This document shows positions 1-5,820 of a DNA stretch of 6,741 bases, in pieces. The stretch is from positions 1 to 6,741 of the forward strand of contig JAULYI010000182.1 of NCBI GenBank assembly GCA_032117915.1, in the 5' to 3' direction. A model generated the notes under the pieces. It was given only the letters and a program-made list of their open reading frames with translations. It ran no database searches and was not told the origin of the DNA. The first letter of the stretch is position 1. Each line of letters starts with the position of its first letter. Source of the DNA: ZLKRG46 sp032117915. GTDB lineage: Bacteria > Bacteroidota > Ignavibacteria > Kapaibacteriales > Kapaibacteriaceae. Both the position numbers and the translations under genes were made by a program.

Positions 1-163
1 CCGGGGAGGGCGAAAGGGCTAGCCCCGGGCGTCAGCCCGGGGAGGGCGAAAGGGCTAGCCCCGGGCGTCAGCCCGGGGAGGGCGAAAGGGCTAGCCCCGG
101 GCGTCAGCCCGGGGAGGGCGAAAGGGCTAGCCCCGGGCGTCAGCCCGGGGAGGGCGAAAGGGC
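1..163 (+). repeat. Tandem array of a 36-bp unit, 4.5 copies, in frame with rluB-like gene
   Basis: Identical units begin at 1, 37, 73 and 109, and a partial copy of 19 identical bases occupies 145-163 before the sequence diverges. The array meets the window edge, so more copies may lie to the left. The period is 12 codons, and in the rluB frame each unit reads PGRAKGLAPGVS. Each unit contains the 10-bp palindrome GGGCTAGCCC. Each unit junction forms an inverted repeat, CCCCGGGC-GTCA-GCCCGGGG (23-42, 59-78, 95-114, 131-150). Perfect identity between copies points to recent expansion or gene conversion. The dyad-rich, GC-rich make-up resembles REP-type palindromic elements; that kinship is inference. 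Confidence 0.95.
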
Positions 164-966
164 GAACAGGCGACCGGGATAAACCCACGCCTAAGCGTGC
201 GCAAAGCGCCGAAGTCGCACGTCACGACAGTGGCCGTTGGGAAGAACCGACGGAGCAGCAGCGTTTGAACAAAGCCATCGCCGATGCCGGCGTTGCATCA
301 AGGCGTCACGCCGATGAGATGATCTCGGCAGGGCGCGTGCGAGTCAACGGTCAGATCGTCACCGAGCTCGGATATCGCGTCGAGATCGATGACATGGTCA
401 CGGTCGATGGCGAGCCGATCACGCGGACGAAGCATCTTACGTATGTTCTGCTGAATAAGCCCAAGGACGTGATCACGACATCGGCAGACGAAAAGGGTCG
501 GGCAACGGTCTTTGACATCGTCCGTATCCATACCCGTCTGTTTACCGTTGGCCGTCTTGATCGCAATACGACGGGGCTGTTGTTGCTGACCAACGATGGA
601 GATCTTGCTCACCGGTTGATGCATCCGAGCTACGAGATCCCACGTGTCTATCGAGCACGCCTTGATAAGCCCCTCAAGCCCGTCGATGCCAAAGAGATCT
701 CGAAGGGGGTCGAACTTGAGGACGGAATGACGTCGCCCTGCGAGGTCATGATCGATCCGCGCGATCATCATGTGGCGCACATCGCGCTGCATGAAGGACG
801 TAACCGTGAAGTACGTCGCTTGTTCGAGGCATTGGGCTATGAGGTGAAGGGACTTGATCGGAAGCAGTATGCCTTCCTGACCATCCGCGGACTCACACGT
901 GGTGAGTACCGACACCTTACAAAGGATGAAGTTGCAGAACTGCGTAGGCTGGTAAAGCTCACATGA
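1..966 (+). CDS. rluB: 23S rRNA pseudouridine synthase, RsuA/RluB family, 5'-partial, repeat-encoded N-terminal extension
   Basis: Isomerises a specific uridine in rRNA to pseudouridine in the cytoplasm during ribosome maturation; RluB acts on 23S rRNA helix 89. The frame is open from base 1 for 321 codons. Codons 1-54 come from the tandem repeat (Pro/Gly-rich, basic), and codons 55-88 are a charged linker ending EEPTEQQ. An S4 RNA-binding domain starts at RLNKAIADAGVASRR, and the catalytic domain follows. The motif GRLDRNTTGLLLLTNDG carries the catalytic Asp (codon 559-561), and EGRNREVRRLFEALG lies near the C-terminus. The latter motif, GRATVFD and LMHPS resemble RluB more than RsuA, but RluF or another paralogue is not excluded. 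No in-frame ATG, GTG or TTG occurs before TTG 265, so the start probably lies left of the window. The alternative is TTG 265, which has GGAG at 252-255 but begins inside the S4 domain. The 3' end overlaps the next gene by 4 bp. Family assignment is firm; the paralogue and the start are less so. Confidence 0.88.
   Translation, partial: PGRAKGLAPGVSPGRAKGLAPGVSPGRAKGLAPGVSPGRAKGLAPGVSPGRAKGRTGDRDKPTPKRAQSAEVARHDSGRWEEPTEQQRLNKAIADAGVASRRHADEMISAGRVRVNGQIVTELGYRVEIDDMVTVDGEPITRTKHLTYVLLNKPKDVITTSADEKGRATVFDIVRIHTRLFTVGRLDRNTTGLLLLTNDGDLAHRLMHPSYEIPRVYRARLDKPLKPVDAKEISKGVELEDGMTSPCEVMIDPRDHHVAHIALHEGRNREVRRLFEALGYEVKGLDRKQYAFLTIRGLTRGEYRHLTKDEVAELRRLVKLT
963..966 (+). other. ATGA start/stop overlap, rluB-like to BatA/VWA gene
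   Basis: The ATG of the downstream gene (963-965) overlaps the TGA stop of the upstream gene (964-966). No strong Shine-Dalgarno sequence precedes it, so re-initiation by terminating ribosomes (translational coupling) is the likely mode. Coupling is inferred from the geometry. Confidence 0.8.
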
Positions 967-3068
967 ACTTTCTGAATCCATTGGTTCTGCTTGGTATGGC
1001 TGCAGCAGGGATTCCTATCCTACTGCACCTGTTGAATCTGCGTCGACTGAAAACGATCGACTTCAGTACCGTGCGCTTCCTGCAGGAGCTGCAGCAGACA
1101 CAGGCCCGGCGTTTGCGTGTGCAGCAGATACTGCTGCTGATCCTGCGTACGCTGGTGATCCTGTTCGCTGTGCTTGCGTTTGCACGTCCGACCATTCCGG
1201 GAGCGTTGCCGCTGTTGTCCGTCGAGGCGCGCAGCAGCGTCGTCATCTTGGTTGACAACTCCGCAAGCATGGAAGCCGCCGACCAGCGCGGCGAACGATT
1301 CCGGCAGGCCCGACGCGCAGCCGAGCAGATCATTGGTTTGTTGAACGACGGAGACGAAGTTGCCGTACTACCTCTTGCCGGTCGCGATGCACAGCGTAAT
1401 GTTGAGTTTACGCGGTCGTTCAGCGTAGCCAAGGAAGCCATCGAGCGGATCACGCTGGCCGATGACCGTGCCGATATTGTTTCAGGATTACAGTCTGCGA
1501 ACATGCTGTTCGCCGATGCCGAGCATGCGCATCACGAAGTGTATGTCATCAGCGACGCCCAGCGTGACATGGTTGCACGCGAGCAACAGGACACTTCGCG
1601 GCTACTCACCTCGAATGCTACGGTGTTTCTTGTTCGTATCGGCGATGCCGAGAAAGGACTCGAGCAGAATCTGTCGGTTGATTCCGTGGCTGTACTCACC
1701 ACACTCGTACAACCCGACCGTCCCGTGGAACTAGAGGCCTTTGTGCGTAACGGCAGCACGCGTGATGCTTCGAACGTTCTTGTGACGCTTGCCTACGATG
1801 GAACACGCGTAGCGCAGCAGGCACTTGACGTGCCTGCCGGTGGTGTACGCTCAGTTGTCGTCGCTGCGCCGCCTCAGCGGCGCGGCGTCATCGCGGCGAG
1901 CGTCGAGCTCGAGAATGATGCGATCGATAGAGACAACGTGCGCTACGCCGGTATCACCGTCCCGCAGCGTGCTCGCGTGGCCATCATCGGCACTGGCACT
2001 GCACCCAGACTTGCGCAGATGGCACTCTCCGTGCCGGGCCTTGAGGGGAGTCTGCCGCAGGCGAACATTGTTGACGGACTTCGCGCCCTTGGCGCGAATA
2101 TGCGTGGCTATGACGTCGTCATGCTTGTCGACGCACAAGTGAACAACAGTGATGTAGCATTGCTGCATCAGTTTGTGCAGCAAGGCGGCGGCCTAGTTGT
2201 GTTCGCCGATGAGGATGCATCGATCAAGGACGTACTCAGGCCGTACGGCCTGAGTGTTGGCGACGTGGTCTCAACACCAGCCGAAAAGCCATGGACCATC
2301 ACCGGCGTGGTACGCACGCATCCGCTGTTTACGGGCGTCTTCAAGGGTAGTACAGATGATCGCGGTGTTGCCGAATCGCCTAAGCTCACGCGCTTGCGTC
2401 CGGCAAGCGGTGGTGTCACCCTGATGAAGACCGGCGCAGGCGCGTTCGTCTCCGAGGGAACCTCGCAGGGCGGCCGCGTCCTCTACGTTGCGTCATCGCC
2501 CCGAAGCGAATGGGGCGGACTGGGGGCGACGGGTATCTTTCCAATGCTAGCTGTGCGTGGGACGCTCTATGCGAGTATGCCGCGCGACGCGGGCATCCAA
2601 GCAATGATCGGCGAGCGTATCCAAGCACCAATCCCACCGCGACTTGCGGGAACAGCTGCCTTCTCCATGATCGACGTCAATGGCGTATCATCTGCCCTAG
2701 CCTCGGTGCCGCAGGCAACGGGAGAGGCTGTCATCATAGCAGCGCAGAGTAGAGCCGGAGTGGTCAAAGTACTCACTGCCGATTCGGCTGCCGTGGTCGC
2801 TGTGACGGTTCATCGTCCGAGTAGGGAATCGGTGCTGTCCTTCCTTGATAAGGGCACCTGGACCGACCGTGTAAAGCCGATGGTTGCCTCGCCGGAGCGG
2901 GTCACGGCAGTGGACGCTGCCGACGGGATGGACAGGGCTGTGCAGCACGCTCGCATCGGTAGTGAGCTGTGGCCGCTCTTCATCGTGCTGGCCTTGCTCT
3001 GCGCTGTGGCAGAAATGATCGTGGCTCGCTTCTGGGCTCGAGAGACAGCCGATGCGTCGGTAGCGTAA
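963..3068 (+). CDS. BatA-domain / von Willebrand A membrane protein with glutaminase-like fold
   Basis: Predicted integral inner-membrane protein of 701 aa. Residues 1-75 match the BatA ('aerotolerance regulator') N-terminal domain: a hydrophobic segment at about 5-23, the typical LLHLLNLRRLKTIDFSTVRFL stretch, and a second membrane segment at about 55-74. A von Willebrand A domain spans about 92-226. It has the metal-site motif D98-N-S100-A-S102 and a later Asp in VISDAQRD (D198). The usual Thr before the 'D-x-x-x-GL' helix appears to be Ala (RADIVSGL). Residues about 238-332 look like a beta-sandwich (CARDB-like). Residues about 336-535 resemble a class I glutamine amidotransferase fold (YDVVMLVDAQV, FVQQGGGLVVF) without an evident catalytic Cys. 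A C-terminal membrane helix lies at about 668-687. Proteins of this layout are common in Bacteroidota relatives and mostly uncharacterised. Bat proteins are linked to envelope stress and oxygen tolerance, but this is not a canonical BatA or BatB. Function is not established. Confidence 0.88.
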   Translation: MNFLNPLVLLGMAAAGIPILLHLLNLRRLKTIDFSTVRFLQELQQTQARRLRVQQILLLILRTLVILFAVLAFARPTIPGALPLLSVEARSSVVILVDNSASMEAADQRGERFRQARRAAEQIIGLLNDGDEVAVLPLAGRDAQRNVEFTRSFSVAKEAIERITLADDRADIVSGLQSANMLFADAEHAHHEVYVISDAQRDMVAREQQDTSRLLTSNATVFLVRIGDAEKGLEQNLSVDSVAVLTTLVQPDRPVELEAFVRNGSTRDASNVLVTLAYDGTRVAQQALDVPAGGVRSVVVAAPPQRRGVIAASVELENDAIDRDNVRYAGITVPQRARVAIIGTGTAPRLAQMALSVPGLEGSLPQANIVDGLRALGANMRGYDVVMLVDAQVNNSDVALLHQFVQQGGGLVVFADEDASIKDVLRPYGLSVGDVVSTPAEKPWTITGVVRTHPLFTGVFKGSTDDRGVAESPKLTRLRPASGGVTLMKTGAGAFVSEGTSQGGRVLYVASSPRSEWGGLGATGIFPMLAVRGTLYASMPRDAGIQAMIGERIQAPIPPRLAGTAAFSMIDVNGVSSALASVPQATGEAVIIAAQSRAGVVKVLTADSAAVVAVTVHRPSRESVLSFLDKGTWTDRVKPMVASPERVTAVDAADGMDRAVQHARIGSELWPLFIVLALLCAVAEMIVARFWARETADASVA
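1866..1883. other. Short-loop inverted repeat inside BatA/VWA gene
   Basis: GCGCCGC-CTCA-GCGGCGC forms a 7-bp GC-only stem with a 4-nt loop within coding sequence. There is no U-tract, so it is not an intrinsic terminator. It could arise by chance in GC-rich DNA. Confidence 0.4.
2080..2098. other. Short-loop inverted repeat inside BatA/VWA gene
   Basis: TTCGCGCC-CTT-GGCGCGAA is an 8-bp perfect stem with a 3-nt loop in coding sequence. It is not followed by a U-tract. No function can be assigned. Confidence 0.4.
2234..2255. other. Perfect 22-bp palindrome inside BatA/VWA gene
   Basis: The 11 bases ACTCAGGCCGT are followed directly by their exact reverse complement, giving an uninterrupted 22-bp dyad centred between 2244 and 2245. 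It codes for part of VLRPYGLSV, at the end of the glutaminase-like core, so it is constrained by the protein. A dimeric DNA-binding protein could recognise such a site, but no promoter lies nearby. Function is unknown. Confidence 0.5.
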
Positions 3069-3076
3069 TTTGCGGT

Positions 3077-3979
3077 ATGTGTGCACCGGTCATTCATCCA
3101 GAGGTCCAGCAGCTGCAACGGCAGTGCAGCGATCTGCGTGGTCGCATCCGAGTGGCTGTCGATGAATGGCATCAGCGTTCAACGGTCGAGCGCCCGCGTC
3201 TTGCGGCGCTCTATGACCGGTACTTCGGAGCTCTAGAACGAGACTACCAGCGGCTGGCCGTACAAACTGCTGAGCTCTTCCGCCGCGTCGAGCTGCTGAG
3301 CATCAAGGTTGCTCGCGGCGAGCGGCTAACCGCGGATATCATCGAGAACGTCAACCGTGTTGTTGACAAAGAGTATGCTCGCTTCCACCGTCGTCTGCAC
3401 GAGGCCTTCGATATGACGTCGGAGCAGCGGAACGCAGAGGCAGCAGAGCATTCCGGTCAGCACGACGACGACGAGCTGGTGAAGACCTACCGTGTACTCG
3501 TCAAGAAACTTCACCCGGATGCCGTGGGTCAGGCTGAAGACGTCGATCCGCTGTGGCAGCAGGTGCAGGACGCCTATACGTCACGGAACCTGCAGCACCT
3601 CCGCTCGATCCTGTCGATGCTGGAAGCTGACGTGTCCAATGACCAAACATCGCAGGGCTGGAGTATCGAACGTCTGCAGCGCGAGGTCGGCCGACTAACG
3701 TCGCGACTTGATATGGAACTGCGAAAGCTCACCCGCCTGCGTGCTTCGGAGCCACTATCACTTGCAGACAATCTTGACGATGCAGCATGGCGCGATGCAC
3801 ACGAACTCGACCTGCGAGCTCGCCTTGTGGCCAAGCAGCGCGAGTACGACGAGACGCAGCGTCGGTATGTCGAGATCACCGGCAGTGATGTCATCCCGGG
3901 CGTCAACCCGAACCGCTCTGCAGAAGAGCGTGATGAAGAACGCGATTTCATGGAAAACACCTACTTCGGAGCACGATGA
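3077..3979 (+). CDS. Coiled-coil protein with central J-domain-like HPD segment
   Basis: Predicted soluble protein of 300 aa, with no signal peptide or membrane segment. An N-terminal helical region (about 8-115) is rich in Gln, Arg, Glu and Leu and likely forms coiled coils. An acidic linker (HDDDEL, 129-134) follows. Residues about 134-182 look like helices II and III of a J domain: ELVKTYRVLVKKLHPD with H146-P147-D148 intact, then DPLWQQVQDAYTSRNLQHLRSIL. Helix I of a classical DnaJ is not recognisable, and there is no Gly/Phe or zinc-finger region. A second charged helical region covers about 195-268. The HPD loop is what J proteins use to stimulate Hsp70 (DnaK) ATPase, so a specialised co-chaperone or adaptor is plausible. 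I chose ATG 3077 because it lies 8 bp after the previous stop; the same frame extends left to 2969 but would run about 100 bp into the upstream gene. Its 3' end overlaps the M61 gene by 4 bp. No close named homologue recognised. Confidence 0.82.
   Translation: MCAPVIHPEVQQLQRQCSDLRGRIRVAVDEWHQRSTVERPRLAALYDRYFGALERDYQRLAVQTAELFRRVELLSIKVARGERLTADIIENVNRVVDKEYARFHRRLHEAFDMTSEQRNAEAAEHSGQHDDDELVKTYRVLVKKLHPDAVGQAEDVDPLWQQVQDAYTSRNLQHLRSILSMLEADVSNDQTSQGWSIERLQREVGRLTSRLDMELRKLTRLRASEPLSLADNLDDAAWRDAHELDLRARLVAKQREYDETQRRYVEITGSDVIPGVNPNRSAEERDEERDFMENTYFGAR
3976..3979 (+). other. ATGA start/stop overlap, J-like gene to M61 gene
   Basis: The peptidase ATG (3976-3978) overlaps the upstream TGA (3977-3979). 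A GGAG at 3968-3971 sits only 4 nt before the start and may act as a weak ribosome-binding site. Coupled translation is inferred. Confidence 0.8.
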
Positions 3980-5820
3980 GCTACGTCATCGAACAACGCG
4001 ACGACCAACTCGTGAACAGCAAGGCGGCCATCACCTACGAACTCTCGTTCGACAGCGCCCCACAGCACTTGGTCCACGTCCGTATGCGCATCGAGCGCGT
4101 TAGCGGCGCCATGATCACCCTGGTCATGCCTGTCTGGGCACCCGGCAGCTACAAGGTCCGTGACTACGCCGGATGGCAGGGCAACGTCGAAGCCTACGTG
4201 ATCCGTGGCGGTACACGCTCACGTACCACCATGCGGTGGCGCGATAAGACGTCACTCGAGGTAACGACGGGCGGCGCCGAAATCATCGAGGTTACATACG
4301 TCATCTACGGTCACGAGCGCACGGTACGCACGAATCACATCAACCGCATGCATGCCTTCATCATGCCGGTGGCAACGTTGATGTACGTAGAGGGCCGCAT
4401 GCAGGAGGTCCATCATGTGCTGCTCAAGCACGACCAGAAGGCATGGCCGCAGGTCTCGACCCAGCTTTCAACGGTACGTCCTGCCTCGGCTGACGGTGTA
4501 CTGCTCGGCGCGTTGAACTATGACCTGCTGGCAGACTCGCCGATCGAGATCGGCGATCACGTTGTGCGGACCTTCACTGCAGCCGGTGCTAAGCATGAGC
4601 TGGCCATCTGTGGCTACCATGAGGTGGATGCAGACTGGATGGTGGAACAGCTCACGCGCATCGTCACGGTCGAAGCCGCCGTCTTCGGCGGAGTGCCGTA
4701 CGATCGGTACGTCTTCATCATTTGGGCCTATCCCGGCATCGGGGGCGGCCTGGAGCATGCCCGCTCATCCGTCAACGCCGTCGATCCTTCGACCTTCCTT
4801 GAGCGTGGCCGTACGTCCGGACTCCTGTCGCTGCTCACCCATGAGTACTTCCACCTGTGGAACGTCAAGCGCATCCGTCCGGTAGAGCTTGGCCCCTTTG
4901 ACTATACCCGCGAAACCTACACATCCATGCTGTGGCTGGCAGAGGGTATGACGTCCTATTACGACGATCTCTTTGCCTACCGTTGTGGGTTCTTGACGCA
5001 GAAAGAATACATCAACACGCTGGCCGGCGATCATATCGCCAAGCTGCTACGCGTTCCGGGCCGCTTCCGGATGTCTGTTCGTGACAGCTCAACGCTCGCA
5101 TGGATCAAACTCTACATGCAGAGTCCCGATGCCAACAACCGCTTCCCAAGCTACTATCTGAAAGGGGGCGTTGTGATGCTGCTGTTGGATCTGCACATCA
5201 TCGATCACACGGACGGCAGGCGTACGCTCGACGACGGGCTGCGAGCGATGTGGGAGGCCTACAAGGCCACACCGGAGCGCGGCATGACCGAAGCCGAATG
5301 TATCGCCCTGCTCGAGCGTGGAACGGGTGTACAATTGCGTGACCTTCTGAACTCCTGGCTTGACGGTACGTCGGAACTACCATTCGGCGAACTCCTTGGC
5401 AAGGTCGGACTGCAGCTCGACGTCACAGAGATCAAGCCGTCTGCAATAACCTTTGGCGACGGTCGTGCTTTTGCATCGGTGCCGCCGACGAAGTTCTATG
5501 GATGGAGTCTGGCAGACCAGGGCGGACGTATTCTTGTCAAAGCCGTCGAAGACGATACGCCAGCACAGATGGCGGGTCTGGGCATCGACGACGAGATCGT
5601 TGCCGTTGACGGCAAACGTGTCACGTCAACCGCCATGGTAGAACAGTTCCTGGCAGAACGTCGCGGCGAGCCTCGACGCCTTACCTGTCACTGCGATGGT
5701 CGTATGTTTGAAACAACGATCACTCCGGCTCCGGTGATGGTCTGCAGCATCAAGGACGTCCCGACCGTTTCTGCACGACAACAGCAACTCCGCGATATCT
5801 GGCTTAAGCGCCACGTATGA
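3976..5820 (+). CDS. M61 family metallopeptidase (glycyl aminopeptidase-like) with C-terminal PDZ domain
   Basis: Zinc-dependent peptidase of 614 aa, about the usual length for M61 enzymes, which include glycyl aminopeptidase. Residues about 15-175 are the M61 N-terminal beta domain (MPVWAPGSYKVRDYAG is typical). The catalytic domain (about 180-470) has GGGLEHARSS (256-265), a substrate-binding signature. The zinc motif H289-E290-Y-F-H293 is followed by the family hallmark LWNVKRIRP, and the third ligand is E323 in LWLAEGMTSYYDDL. All expected metal ligands and the catalytic Glu are present, so it should be active. A PDZ domain (about 508-585; GGRILVKAVEDDTPAQMAGLGIDDEIVAVDGKRV) may hold peptide C-termini or the partner. 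No N-terminal signal peptide or lipobox is seen, so a cytoplasmic location is predicted, unlike many exported relatives. The start at ATG 3976 fits the N-terminal domain boundary. Substrate is unknown; family assignment is strong. Confidence 0.95.
   Translation: MSYVIEQRDDQLVNSKAAITYELSFDSAPQHLVHVRMRIERVSGAMITLVMPVWAPGSYKVRDYAGWQGNVEAYVIRGGTRSRTTMRWRDKTSLEVTTGGAEIIEVTYVIYGHERTVRTNHINRMHAFIMPVATLMYVEGRMQEVHHVLLKHDQKAWPQVSTQLSTVRPASADGVLLGALNYDLLADSPIEIGDHVVRTFTAAGAKHELAICGYHEVDADWMVEQLTRIVTVEAAVFGGVPYDRYVFIIWAYPGIGGGLEHARSSVNAVDPSTFLERGRTSGLLSLLTHEYFHLWNVKRIRPVELGPFDYTRETYTSMLWLAEGMTSYYDDLFAYRCGFLTQKEYINTLAGDHIAKLLRVPGRFRMSVRDSSTLAWIKLYMQSPDANNRFPSYYLKGGVVMLLLDLHIIDHTDGRRTLDDGLRAMWEAYKATPERGMTEAECIALLERGTGVQLRDLLNSWLDGTSELPFGELLGKVGLQLDVTEIKPSAITFGDGRAFASVPPTKFYGWSLADQGGRILVKAVEDDTPAQMAGLGIDDEIVAVDGKRVTSTAMVEQFLAERRGEPRRLTCHCDGRMFETTITPAPVMVCSIKDVPTVSARQQQLRDIWLKRHV
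4537..4556. other. Short-loop inverted repeat inside M61 gene
   Basis: TCGCCGAT-CGAG-ATCGGCGA is an 8-bp perfect stem with a 4-nt loop in coding sequence. It lacks a U-tract. Chance or codon usage is the simplest explanation. Confidence 0.35.
5817..5820 (+). other. ATGA start/stop overlap, M61 gene to TPR lipoprotein gene
   Basis: The lipoprotein ATG (5817-5819) overlaps the peptidase TGA (5818-5820). No Shine-Dalgarno sequence is obvious upstream, so coupling to translation of the peptidase gene is likely. The overlap supports this ATG as the start. Confidence 0.8.

Noticed and set aside
1..163. Possible CRISPR array (36-bp repeats)
   Set aside because: The 36-bp units abut directly with no variable spacers, and the whole period is repeated. 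It is a plain tandem repeat.
298..981. 227-codon open frame on the - strand across the rluB-like gene
   Set aside because: It lies opposite a clearly conserved gene, its translation has no recognisable domain, and it is the kind of antisense frame expected in GC-rich coding DNA.
1866..2098. GC-rich hairpins as intrinsic terminators
   Set aside because: None is followed by a U-tract and all lie in the middle of an intact coding region.
3065..3072. TAATTTGC as a Bacteroidota-type -7 promoter element (TAnnTTTG)
   Set aside because: It is one T short of the consensus, has no clear -33 element, and lies only a few bases before the start codon.
2969..3076. Longer N-terminus for the J-like protein, starting at 2969
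   Set aside because: It would overlap the C-terminal membrane helix of the upstream gene by 100 bp. The ATG at 3077 follows the stop by 8 bp, fits the compact operon pattern and opens directly into the helical region.
4520..4885. 121-codon + strand frame inside the M61 gene
   Set aside because: It is an out-of-frame shadow; the M61 frame across it contains the conserved GGLEH and HEYFH motifs.
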